In this document: piece after piece, positions 11,396 through 23,882 of the stretch
How the letters are laid out: each line of letters opens with the position of its first letter
How positions within the stretch are numbered: the first letter of the stretch is position 1
Source of the DNA: Apostichopus japonicus
Lineage: Eukaryota > Echinodermata > Holothuroidea > Aspidochirotida > Stichopodidae
NCBI RefSeq assembly: GCF_037975245.1
Contig: NC_092569.1
Span: 33,191,668-33,255,667 of the forward strand
DNA length: 64,000 nucleotides
Direction: 5' to 3'
Notes under the pieces: generated by a model
Database searches by the model: none
Told to the model about the DNA's origin: nothing
What the model saw: only the letters and a program-made list of their open reading frames with translations
Program-made: the position numbers and the translations under genes

Positions 11396-14300
11396 ATCAC
11401 AAAGTGAGAATGAAAACAACTCTTTATCCTAATTTTTAGTTGATTTTCCTTGTCTGAACCTTCCTTACAGTACTGTATACATCTGGGAAATGGACAGAAC
11501 AATTTCTAAAGTATATCTATAATTTTGGGAACTGTAGTACCCTACCCTAGAAGGGGAAAGTTGAAGGTCAATAGTGCAAAGGAATAAATAATCTTGTTTG
11601 ATAAGAACTTTAAGTACATGGGAGGGGGGTGTAGAATATCACTTCATAACATCCCTCTTGCCTTGAGAAAGTTTTGAACAAATTTCTCTTTAACTTGTGA
11701 AGTAGGTAAACATCAAAGTTACATCAAACAAATTTCATTATAAAAGGATCTTACATCATGAATATAAAAAGCATATGATAAAAAAGAATACAAGTGAAAG
11801 ATTTTTGGTCAATGAGAGGTTTGATGTAAATGAAAGGAAAAGGGCTGTTCCAACCCTTAAATTTTTAAAATGTATTTTACACTTAAACAATAGCATATTT
11901 ATGCATTCTACTTTCAAGACTCATGTTTTGTGAAACACACTAAAAATATGTCACCATTTTCCATAGGTAATGCTACACATGAATACCAATGGTGCTCTCG
12001 GAATATAAGTCCTAGAAAAGTATCTGCAAAACTAGGTACAGTATTCTACCATTTAAGCAGACATGAGAATCATTACCTTGAAATTCAAGATTACTTTGTC
12101 AGAAAGAACACTGATAACAGTATATTCATTTGCTGTCTCTGTTAACTGAGCATTACTATACTTGACGCATCAAGTCTTTGCACATAATCCACTACACATA
12201 AATTATTAAATGCAAGTGTCATGGACCAAATCAAAGGTTAAAGTAAAAGCATATGTACATATCAACCTGCAGAGACCTATGTTGCTAATGTAGAGCGAAC
12301 ATTGTAGTTACCCTTTCCCCTTCCCTCTCCCACCTTACACAGTATATGGCATAGAACGGCATACAGCTGTTAGTAAATATTAACACTAACTCGAACCACA
12401 TAAAACTACTCCAACTGTAAGTATCTATTCCAGTTCCTGTTACACTGTGCTGCACTGTGCCACGCAGTATACAGTGCCATTCTTACACAGATTCACTTTT
12501 ATCTTTTATCTGTAATCAATCCTAGGGCAATTTCTGTCTCTATTGCTCTTCTGCCCAGCACGTATAACTTGTTAAGATGAAACCAGTACACTAATTTACA
12601 TAGCTGTTTTAGTCACGGATGCTTTCACACAGAGGTAAAATAATTGTTATCTAAGATGTGGTTATTAGGATGCCAAATTTATGTCTATCGAGAAACAGAA
12701 CTAAAGAGTCATCTGCTAAACCTGTTCTATAAAAAGTATTATGTTTATGGTCATGCATGTTGGAACAGGTGTTTACATTCATGGATATGTGAGTTGGTGG
12801 ATTGGGACATTTATACATTTCATGGTGAGATCTTCCCTCACTGCCATTGTTTAGGTGCACACATTGCCATGTCAAAGATTTGATGAATTTACTGTAACTT
12901 TAATGACTAGAAGTCTTGGGATTTGTCAATATATTATGGCATTCATAGTATTGAATTGAATGCAACAGATGTATAGTGGTTTGATGTAGTGACCTGTAAT
13001 TGGTATGGCCTGAGGCTGTTTTCTTTCTTGAATGTGTAATCATGGAGCTATAAACAGAGGTGTAATAAACTGGTGACTGTCAACCAATGTTCCAATTACA
13101 AAAAAAAAATTGTACATGCACATGTGCATGTAGGTTAAACAAAAATTACCTGCACAAACAAATCATTACCTGCACCACAAGTGAAAAATACAAAAAGGGT
13201 GTTTTCAAAGTTACTCCTGGGTTTTGTTTATGTAGGCCATTTCGGGACACTGAATATTTTACTTGCATGCACATGTATTCACACATAGCTTACATGTGTG
13301 CATGCACACGTGCGCACACACATGTAAGCTATTTAAGTAACATGCAGTCAAAAGTTACATGCATTAATTTTGGTGCTGTCAACCCCTTGTATTCACATGT
13401 CACCACTGGTTTGGCAGATTTGCTTGCAACTCTCCAATCTTTTCGAGCAATCACTAGTAATTTCACTAATATCCACTATAAATTTAAATTTAATCGCTGA
13501 GTAAATTGTTGGCCAAATCCACAAGTTGCAAATTTTATGCTACATCACACCAAAATAAATCTACACATGTTTTTTAAAAGGTATATACTGACCTATCAAT
13601 ATGAAACATTTGAGAGATGCAAAAACTCATCTGCACATCTCAAAAAAAGTATTTCTTTCCTACAATGTGAAACACATTTGCCAATGGTTGGTACTATTAT
13701 GAAGAAAAGGCCTACAGTAGCTACAATATGAAACTCCTATATTTTTTCATTAAAGGCATACATGTAAATAACATTTTTGGTAATGTACATACACAGTAAC
13801 TCATAGAAAATGACAGGCTAACCCTTTATTATAACCTATATACAAACTATGCCATTTAAACTGCTTCTGTACACATAATACACATGACTTTATCCACTAT
13901 TTGGTTTTGGCAAAACATTCCTGAACAATCCATTACACAATAAATATCTTCTGCTTGTGAACAAATACTTCTGGCAGATATTGCATTACTGGGTGGAATA
14001 TCATGATAGTCTTATATTATAAATTAATAAAGAATGGACCCGCCCCTTGCTGTAGCTGCAAATCTAAACATCCCATTTTGAGTTGAAAACCTTGATCAGT
14101 GCGTGCAACTGAATGAATTTCATAGCTCTCAAATCTGCTTGTTAAAAAATGTGACTTGTTTTCATTTGAATCACTCTAGTTGTCAATGGTTGAGGTTGAA
14201 TATACAACTCTAAAGGGGGTTCACAATTTCCCTTTCTAGTTTCTAATCTACCAACCTTTTTTTATGCAAAAGAGGAACTTCAAGTACAGGTACAGATGCA

Positions 14301-16633
14301 ACAACTGGCATTTCTAGTGAATATTTCAAACCCATTGGGAATCAATTCACAATGAAAATCAGACCAGTTGTGAAGCAATTCAACTAAAATTTTCAGAATA
14401 TGCTTATATGTGGTGAACCATGCATACAATAAATTTGGTAATTTTTAAAACAGGTTCCTGGGTAAATTACTGAACTTCCTGCATTGTCAAATTTAAAGGA
14501 TTTTTTTAATGCATATTTCGTAGAAAGTTATTGATATAGCCTATCCCTGGGTAACTGTAATTTTTGTGGAGCTGGTTGTTTACAGACACTGCAAAGAGCC
14601 CAGGGTAAATATTGGATCAGGTTTTGAGGCTTTGCGCATGTGTAGTTTAAAACTCTGAAGTTCAAACAGGCTTACGATATGCGCATAAAAATAGTGAATA
14701 GTGAACTGTGGAATTTAGCAAGAAAAAAATAAACCTATGGAGTTGGCGACAGGGAAGTACAAATATAAGGGCTAATGAATGGGGGACTGGGCGGTGAAAA
14801 TTGATTGAAGGGGCAGGACAGGCGAACAGAGGTAAAACAGTGAAGCTAGTAAGGTACAGTACAGCACTTGACCAGCTGCCCTATAGTGTAGAATATATCT
14901 GCACAGTATGGGATTGGGAAGTGATACGATAGCAACTAGGGCCCAGTAAAAATAAATGCAATTGTTGTTCGATCGGGACTTAATTTTTTAGTAACATTAC
15001 TGGGTTAGGATACACTTACCCTACAATATTATTACAACACTTGCTTAAAATAATACTTTATGGCACGGTTATGCTTTGATCTCATTGGGGAGAGTAAAAA
15101 AAATGGAGACAGCATGGTTTCACTCACCAATTAAATTGCCAATTGCACATCAAAAAGTTACACAAATATTTAAAACCACTGGTAAAAAAATAAACATCAG
15201 CTCTGGTCTGGTCTCTGATCCTCAGGGTTGTCATCTCTGGGAGTGGAAATATTCCTATGATTTTCTTTGCAAATCTAACTTCAAGCCTCAGGTGGCAACT
15301 AAAGGTATGTCTTGAACTAAGTTAAGCCATCTTGATGCAAAGTTCAAACTTTTGTCTTCAGTATGTTGTCTTCAGTATGACGCCTTATCAAAGCGATGAG
15401 CCAAACATTCGATCCGGGTGATCCTCCTTTCGCTAGACCGAGCCCAGAAGTAGCCTAACGTCAGGCGATGCGTGCATGGTTGGGTCTATACCTCCAGAAA
15501 ATAAAAATTAGTGCCTATGTGGATGTTTCAGTGCTTTGAAAGTAGTTCCGCTGTTTTAAATCCGCTCTTGCACCATGAAATGTTTATTGCAAAAGCATTA
15601 TAATTTTATGATATTTTTCTAACCGATGCAACTTAGATGTCGTGTAAAGAGAAGTTTGGGGCCATTAAAAAAGGCTTTTCACTAATGTACTAACAATGTT
15701 GATAAATGGGGATTTTTAGTCCAGTTTATTGATGACTTTATTGTTGAGTCTAAATTTGTCTCAAATACTGTACAACAGCACTGGTGTGTATGTTAGTTGA
15801 GCTTTTTGAATTATTCACAGTATTTGACGAACAGTGTTGTGAATGGTAATAATATATGCTTTAAACATGTTGTATTGCAGTAAATGTATACATGTTGGTC
15901 AGGGGTAGTAGATATGTGCATTGTGCAGCTGCTCCCTTTAATGTGGGGCTTAATGTAAAATTTCAATTTAATTTGGCATGATCCTATGCAAATGATTTGC
16001 ATAATATTTGGTATGAAGCTATACTTTAACAAGAATTTATATAGTACATGGCAAAATCTCATACTAGTGGTGCCACCAATTTAAATCAGTCAGATAGCCT
16101 ATGTACTACTGTACATGTGTGCTTATAAACATGATAATACTGTACATGAAGGGCACTATGTTAGCATCAGACTCAAATTTATGTTGGTCTTGAATCGCAA
16201 ATGAGCCCTATCGTTAGGTCTTCCAATAGTTTATCTTTCCAATATTTTGCAAGCATGATATATTACATAGATTACTTGGTACAAACTAGTAGTTGATAGT
16301 GTAAGGTAGGACAACACATTATGTCATTAGTTATTTAAGTGTTGTTGCACAAGATCATTTTAAATCAGCTACAGGTACAAACAATAATTGAAAATGGGTC
16401 ATTCATGTAGGTTTATGTCATATTGCATGGGTACAAACTATAACGTAAACCTGGAGGTACAAGAGATGATTCAAGAATGTCTCCAAATTATTAGGTTGAC
16501 AGGGCTTTTACTTGTGAATGCCTTTAAATGTCAATTACATGTTGTAATCAACTCTCATATTATTGTGAGTACTATGATGGCCAGAAAATGATATTAACTT
16601 GACCAACTGTAACTGCATATTTTGTGGTTACAG
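11396..16633. other. Unassigned DNA upstream of the SET exon
   Basis: About 5 kb with only short unrecognised frames. A frame at 15076-15304 is followed by a GTATGT donor-like site but has no domain I can name and no clear acceptor. Upstream exons of the SET gene should lie here if that gene is real. Confidence 0.3.
13286..13331. repeat. Short palindrome
   Basis: Arms TAGCTTACATGTGTGC and GCACACACATGTAAGCTA flank a 12-base loop, with one gap or mismatch. It lies in a CA/TG-rich stretch, so a chance origin by simple-repeat slippage is possible. Confidence 0.6.
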
Positions 16634-16764
16634 GTTATGGAGTACAGGTATTGCACATAGGAAGTTCATCATAGGGGAGTTCCTAGTAGAATATTGTGGG
16701 GAGCTAATTTCCCACAAGGAAGCTCTGAAGAGGGAAAAGGTGTACCATGAGGAAAAAGGATGGG
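16634..16764 (+). CDS. Exon encoding the N-terminal half of a SET domain (KMT5A-like)
   Basis: An acceptor (GGTTACAG) precedes an open exon that translates to a SET N-terminal signature: TGIAHRKFIIGEFLVEYCG, then ELISHKEALKREKVYHEEKG. This corresponds to the G-x-G-V-x-A...F-x-x-G-[DE]-F-[VL]-V-E-Y-x-G-[DE]-L-I block of SET domains, closest in my memory to KMT5A/SETD8-type H4K20 methyltransferases, where RE-x-x-Y follows. A donor (TGGG followed by GTAGAG) ends the exon in phase 1. The usual second G of G-x-G is not clear. The cofactor- and catalysis-critical C-terminal half (N-H-S/C and E-L-x-x-D-Y) is not found downstream in a compatible frame, so the locus may be a fragment, a pseudogene, or a regulatory protein with a half domain. 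Upstream exons were not identified. Confidence 0.55.
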
Positions 16765-17129
16765 GTAGAGTAGCTGAGGCCATAGACCCCATTTTGTAAT
16801 ACTGTATTTTAGGATTGATACCATTGAGTATGGCATGATAAAAGTGAAGTGCTTATTATAATGAACTCAACCCCTAAGGCTTTTCCAACCAGTTTCAACT
16901 ACTGTTTGTCCCTCTCCTTCTTCATAGCTTTTCAATGCAGTCCTGCTTTTCATCTAATTCCATTATCATAGTTACCTGCTCTACCCTCTATTACTGTTTT
17001 CACCCATCATATTTACTCAACTGTCTTGAAGGAACTTGAGCAAGTAGCATGCGTTATTCTGACTATCTTGTCAGTATATTGTTTTATATAATGCTCTATA
17101 CCAGCTCTGTCTTCTGCTTTGAATTTTAG

Positions 17130-17213
17130 CTGTAACAAGTTATGAGGAGAGTGATGGAGATGAAGATCATGTCCCTGTTTGCAAACGTCACAACACTTCA
17201 AAGGGTCAACAAG
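17130..17213 (+). CDS. 84-nt symmetric exon, copy 1 (acidic VTSYEESDGDEDH peptide)
   Basis: A pyrimidine-rich acceptor ending TTTTAG precedes an 84-nt exon and GTATGG follows it. Phase 1 on both sides gives VTSYEESDGDEDHVPVCK and continues to SKGQQ. It joins in frame to the SET exon, whose donor is phase 1. I recognise no domain; the peptide is acidic, then basic. It is duplicated 1.9 kb downstream together with about 80 bases of flanking intron. Confidence 0.55.
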
Positions 17214-19052
17214 GTATGGACTGCAATCTCTGCCATTTGCATTGAAACCACAATTAATAGTACACATATACAGGAGAGAAGTAGATGAATGTGTCTAATA
17301 CCTAGTAACTTGCTTATTCTTATTTCACACATAAAGTAATTTTTAGAGCAACTATATTTTTGAAGTGCTTCTTTCATTTTTTCATTTCATTTATATTGTT
17401 TTATAACATAAGTATGATATAACAACATAGGAGATATGAACCAAAACCTGTGAAAGGAAGTGTACTAAAAACCCTATGGGGCTTGTTGAGTAGTGACACT
17501 CCCTGACAAAATACAGAACTTTACAACTTTACTACTTATCAGAGGTATAAGCATGTAGTTTTATCCACCCACAACACCTAATGGGCAATTAGCATTGTTT
17601 TTTTTTATTAGGACTTTCACTTCCAACCTGCTTTACTTGTGCTCTGAAACTTCTATTTTTTGTTTAGACCTGTGTGAGGCTGTATGCATGGTGGGATTCT
17701 GTGTTAAGGGGGAAAACTGAACATAGGTTTTGATCTCATCTGTCAAAAGGAAACAAACAAATTGTTTGAGCTGTTGCATGGTGGTTTAGAGAGCTGTTTA
17801 TCGATGGTACTTGTACCTGTGGTACAGTAGGTACGTCTCAGTGTGGGGCTGTGAGATTTGTACAATAACTTTCGAGAGCTATATTCCTGCAGCAATGAGT
17901 GTTTTGTTGATTTGTACAATGAACAAACCTATTCAAGACAGATTCATGCGCATGGTGTGAATAGTCAACTGAAGGCAGTCCGTCCTTTTTTTTTGGACAT
18001 GTGAGAATAGGTTAAGGAAAATTCTTCCTTATTCATGCAGCAACCTAGTATACATTGAATAACTGAACAGATTTTAAACTTTCAACAGCTTCATATCAAG
18101 TACACTACACACTTAGAAAGTTATTGATAATTGATTTGGAAAATTTGGACTTGTCCCAGTGGAACATTACACAGACCAGAGATGTGTGAGCAAGGGCCAC
18201 AATAGATTTGATAAAAACAAAAAGATGCACTTGCAGAAAAATCTTAGAGTGTAAAATTGCTTTTTGTATTTCTTAACGGGAAGCACAATTTTACAGGTAT
18301 GAAAGAATATTATTAAACTAAGAGCATTTCAGATCTATATTTATTATATACTGTACTGTACTGTAGGCTGTCACTTGTCTGAAGCATTTTGCATGTGTAT
18401 GTCTACATGCATCTATTACTGTGTACATGATACATACTGTAATGCTTTGTTGAATTTGTATGAGCAATTGTACCATCATTTTTCATTAAATTGGACCAGT
18501 GGAATCAATTGCCTTTACTTTTGACTTAAGCCAACATTCCACCATGAAGCTCCAATGTGAATTATCCACATTTTTAATATTCTTTTCATTAAAATATTTC
18601 AACTTGTGACATGATCATTGCATTTGGAATGTCTTTATTCATTTGGAAATTAATTGAATGAAGAATGTTATGTTATGGATATGGCTAACCCATGTTGGAA
18701 AAAATTGTGGGGGAGAGGTGGAGACAAATCAAGGTAGTATGGGTGCTATTATAATTACACCATATATTCCACTCAATTGTTACAGCAAATTGAATGCATT
18801 GTTAAGGAAAGTAAGATTTACCTGTTTACACCTATGTGCAACAGCTGGTCTTGACGTGGCATATCAATTGATAAACAATCACATGACAAAGTTCTGCTGT
18901 ATTGGGCATACTTGCTAAATATTGGAATGAAAACATAAAATTGATATTGATCATAAATATATAAGCAAATAACATGCATTTCTGACTATCTTGCCAGTAT
19001 ATTGTTTTATATAATGCTGTAAACCAGCTCTGTCTTCTGTTTTGAATTTTAG

Positions 19053-19136
19053 CTGTAACAACTAATGAGGAGAGTGATGGAGATGAAGATCATATCCCTG
19101 TTTGCAACCGTCGCAACACTTCAAAGGGTCAAAAAG
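19053..19136 (+). CDS. 84-nt symmetric exon, copy 2
   Basis: This is a tandem copy of the exon at 17130-17213: same length, same acceptor and donor sequences and same phases, with a handful of substitutions (VTTNEESDGDEDHIPVCN...SKGQK). Flanking intron is copied too (CAGTATATTGTTTTATATAATGC precedes both, with small differences; only the shared parts are counted). Both copies have kept the frame and splice sites, which argues that they are or were translated. Confidence 0.55.
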
Positions 19137-20009
19137 GTATGGACTGCAATCTCTACCATTTGCATTAAAGCAAAAATTTATATATAGGAGGGATGGAAGT
19201 ATTTATGTTAATTCCTTTTATGTTTACTCAATTATTTTTAGATCACATATCATTTCTTCACATGCAAAGTATATTTTAGCAGTGCTGCTCATTAGGGTTT
19301 AGTCTTCCACTGCTAACAACTGATAGGCAATGACTGGTGGTTGTTTGTTGTATGGACATTCAATCCCAATCTGGTGCTCTGAAATTGTAATTTTGAAACA
19401 CTGTGAACATAGTTTACCATCATATGGTTCTCTACACATAGTGATATAAGGATAAAGATTTGGCCAAATCTCACTGGTTACCAGACTACCAGTTGTACTT
19501 CATTCTTACCCACCGATGCCAAAATTATTGTTTGTTTGGGCATCTTGACCAATCAACCCCAAAGTGGTTGTGGTACAACAATACCAGGGATGGTTTGTCA
19601 AGAAGAATTTTCCTACACATTCAATTCTAGCAAATAGATATTACTCTAGACTCCACCCCAGCTCTTATTGTGGTCTGCTGAAGATCACTTAAATATGGGT
19701 CCGTGTCTGTTCAGTGTCTCTCTTTGTGGGGACAGATGAAGCACTTGTGCATTGTGATATCATATAATATCAAAGCTGAATGCTTTTGCATGAATTTGGG
19801 CAATTATAGTAATCATGACATTTTAGTTATAGAAAGTGCTTCCATGTGTAGAGATACCTGTTCATGGAAGTGCAGGAGAGTATAGATTGTATCAAGGGTC
19901 ACTTGTACGTCAGTTCAAAATAGTTTGTGTTTTTTGTAAGTTTTCACTGTGATTTACTAGTACTGAGTACCTTCTACTATTTGATGTGATATGATATTAT
20001 TTCTTACAG

Positions 20010-20082
20010 TAAGGAAGTATACCATATGGGAAAAGAACCATGAGAAGGAAATACATCACAGGAACCTCAAAGACGATGCAAG
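20010..20082 (+). CDS. Downstream exon of the SET-half gene
   Basis: The acceptor TTTCTTACAG precedes a 73-nt exon that continues the phase-1 frame of the duplicated exon and gives RKYTIWEKNHEKEIHHRN then LKDDAR. The donor follows as AAG|GTAGAA in phase 2. The peptide is charged and probably helical, with no known domain. Support is the continuous frame across three independent junctions. Confidence 0.45.
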
Positions 20083-21370
20083 GTAGAAAAATCTGCTTAA
20101 ATCACAGGAAGTCTTATCAAACCTTCAATCAATTGTGGATCCATGTTTGACTTTAGTATTAGTTAATTATTTATTTATTTGTTTGCCACAAAAGTACAAA
20201 GTGGAGGGAAGTCTTCCATAAAGCTTAAAAGCATAACAATATGGAAGACTATATGGCACATAAAATGGCACATAAAATGTCAGTAACTGGAACCTCAATT
20301 AATGGAATGGACCATTTACTTTTAATCATTCATTCCAGCATTCCACTTACTAAAACCATGAGTTTCAATTTGTAATCATGTATATTAGGCATATTAGTCA
20401 CAAGCTAGACAGTAAAAAGTTCAATAACAAGAACTTTGTTGACAACTGTGTCTGCTATATATGTATACCATCATATCATAATTATGGTTAGCCAGGCACA
20501 ATACTGTTGACTACTGCATGTATCTGTATCTTAGAGTAAGCTAGTTTTCAGTAGCAACAATATTCCATGTGGGGTTCAGTGACATTACTGTATAGTTCAT
20601 ATTGTTAATAATCTGTCAAAATTCACAGAACGGGTCAGTGTTTCACAGTTTTTTTTGGGGGGGGGGGGTGGATATACATAGTAAGAGCCTTTGCCAACAT
20701 AGGCTAACTTCTCAAGCCCATTCCTTTTCAAAATTTAATCTCTCACCCTCACTACAGAAGGAAACTTGCAAGAGAGATTTGTCAGATGAGTCACAATCAG
20801 ATATTTTAGCACCCATATTGTTATTATTCTGGTAAACAAATGTGTCAAATTATCCCTATGTTACCCTGAAATGTGCATGATCAGATGATTTGTGGACATT
20901 TGTGTTGATATTAATTATTGGCATGTATTGAAACATAATGGTTAGCCTAGTTATAATATTTAATTGAGCTATTTTACATGAATATTAGGTCAAATGTCGT
21001 TTTGCAAATGCTTCTAACCTTAACATGGCCGATGAAGTAGTGGCTCATCTATGATGTTAAAGAACGAGGTCATCTACGAGTCTTTTCTGATAACATATGT
21101 AAAAATTAAGTATAGTGTGGAAAACCACTTGAATTAAACTGTTAAATATTCATGTGAATAATGATATACAATTGATCATATGGGAAAGGACATTATGTCA
21201 TCAATTATTCATGAGTTGTGCAGTGTTTTTACTAGGATGTTAGAAATGGGGGATTGCCTCAGTCAGTTTTTTTAATTTGTCGGCTGGGGTAGGGGGTGAT
21301 TTTCCCATTTTTTTTTATTTGTATATTAAGAAGTCGCTAATACTTTGCTGATGTTTCTTTTTGCACCTAG

Positions 21371-21453
21371 ATCAAAAAAAGATTAATGACTTCCTAAAGA
21401 CACAGGGCGAAGATGTCCCATACAACTGGTTTATTGTGAAACAAAAATTATAA
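21371..21453 (+). CDS. Candidate terminal exon (frame ambiguous)
   Basis: The acceptor TTGCACCTAG opens a segment with two possible readings. In the phase left by the preceding exon it stops after only four further codons (SKKD). In another phase it stays open for 27 codons (INDFLKTQGEDVPYNWFIVK) to a TAA at 21451. Either the gene ends with the short tail, an intervening exon was missed, or the locus is decaying. Confidence 0.35.
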
Positions 21454-23882
21454 ATGAATCTGGCAAATGCCAGAAGCTGGCAGAGAAAAGAATGTTAAGT
21501 ATGTTGGCAGATTAATTTAATCTTGTGTGTTGATCCTGTAAAATATTACAAAGATTTAAAGTTATAGTCTCAGAAAAACAACCAATTAGTGAGAGAAGAA
21601 ATTAATGAGATGATCTTCCTATTTTTTTTGGAGAACTGGAGAAGTATGTCATATTATCGACACCAATTCAAAATTACCAACCACTAACACAAAGTAATTA
21701 GGGTGAAACTGAACCACTGTATTCATGTACATTATTTGTTTTTTCAAATTGATAAGCGTTATTCATGTTCTTTGTAGTTTTGGAAAACTATTAAGCAATT
21801 TGGTTCAGCCATGATTGAACAGGTCTCCTATTAAAACAGAATAGTAACACAAAATGATATTTGATTTGCTTAGGTTGTACATTTTCAATAGCATACAAAT
21901 GGAATGTTGTTACAACTTCAAATTACAAATCAAGCAATCCCTGCAAAGATCATGCTACCCCTGACTAGATGTCCCTTTTTGCAAATGAAAAAGAACTTAC
22001 CTATACTACAAACTAGTATTCCAAATTAAATGTATGTTAATTGAACCTGAAGCCCTGTAATACCATGTGATTGCAGAGAAAAGAGAGTTACTGTACCTGG
22101 CTAAGGAGTATTAAGCCATGTCACATCATTATAAATTCTTGTTCCAAATTAATAAAATGTCAATATCCTGCACTTTTCCATTTATGGGGGACAGCATCAT
22201 CTCAATAATAATTTATGAACAGTTTGCACCAGAGAGAAATAAGCCAGATACAGCTAAATTGTAAACACAATGTCATATTTCATATTTGATCATATTAAGT
22301 TAATGATCCTTATTGCCTTTTATCTACAAAACTTCATTATTAGGGCATTGGAACTCCCTTTTATACCAATTTGCATTCAAGTTTATATTACAAATTTGAT
22401 GAGTTGTATTGAATTTAAATAATGTTTTACTTCAATTTAAAAATGTATTGCATATTAAAACTGAATTGATGCTCTTTTTCTGTTTTTATAATTTCAAAAC
22501 CTTTACTATACACTGAACAAAAAGCCCGAATTGGAATCTTCTACTAAAGCAGATAGATTTTCAAAGTAGTTTATAATTGACTTCTCTTAAAATATGTGTT
22601 ACAACTGCCAGTAGTTAATCTCATATGTACAGTATAGTATTTGCATTTGCATTTGATGTCAGTTAGACTGTTCTCGTACTTGGTGAGTAGATGGTTGAGT
22701 AGATGAACCCACATTGCATTTGGCGCTCATTTCAAAAAGAATAATGAGGTTATGGAAAGTACAATGATACTGCAACTGGAAGTTGATGTGTGAAGTTGTT
22801 GACTAGTGACTGGTTGATGTGTATTAAATTTGACATTACCCACAATACTGAATAGGGGCATGTACATGGTTGAGGGTAAGTAAGTAAAGGTAAAGTTATG
22901 CAGTTTAATTTAGAACCCAAGTTTTTAGCTGGTTGTCATTTCCACATAATTGCACTAGAAACCTGATGATAAAGTGCTACATTTAGCAGGTTTTAGTCTG
23001 TTATTGTGTTGACACCAAAACAGAGCCCATAATAATGCATTCCTAACTGATGTACTGCTAATGCTAAACACCTAGTTCTACAACACCTTTACAAATTATA
23101 CATACAGAATATTGTTTTCACATGTTGTGAAGAGAGTTTATAAATATGCATTGGAAATCAATGAAATTCTTCAATGTCTGCATCTAATGAAAAAAATATG
23201 CATTATTTTCTGTGGTTCATATTGCATCTTCTTTCAATAGCAGTAATGCCAGTATGAGCGTTTAACAAGTGTTGCTTGTAAACCAGCTGTAGGCTGACAA
23301 GTATTCTCCTGTGCAATCATGATCTGTTTACTGCACATGATCATGCAACATAAATGGTACAACAAACACATGTGTTTAGGATGCTGATGTATGAACCAAT
23401 AATTAGAAACTAAACTAACGCTTGACTGCATTTTGCCTTGAATTTCATGACATATTAAAAAATGCCAGGATGATAATTCCGAAGCTCACAAAGTCACATA
23501 CTTTTGTGGATGATAAGGATTGCAGTATTGGCTGATGCTGCACAATTGGAGAATTGTTGGTTGGCAAAATTGAGACAAGTTGAATATTTCAGTAAGCGAT
23601 ATAAGAGCCCTGATTACACAAATGTTGTATTGTACTGAAGGTCATTACTTTGTAAGCAAAGTTTATGTTGGTTTTGGACTTTTATTATTATTATTATTTA
23701 ATACCATAATTATTAATATATTGGCTAACAAACATTCAAATATTGTATTGACTCTGTTATGAATTTAAAAATATATTTCCGAAAGTGCTGAAGCTGCACA
23801 AAACTTTGTTATATCCTATCTTTAAGTATACCTTGCATGTATATATATATATATAATTATAGATATAACATTTTGGGTGAAA
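21454..23882. other. No gene recognised
   Basis: AT-rich sequence without recognisable exons. A short (TTA)n run lies at about 23683-23700. Part of this could be the 3' untranslated region of the gene ending near 21.45 kb, but no polyadenylation site can be fixed confidently. Confidence 0.35.
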
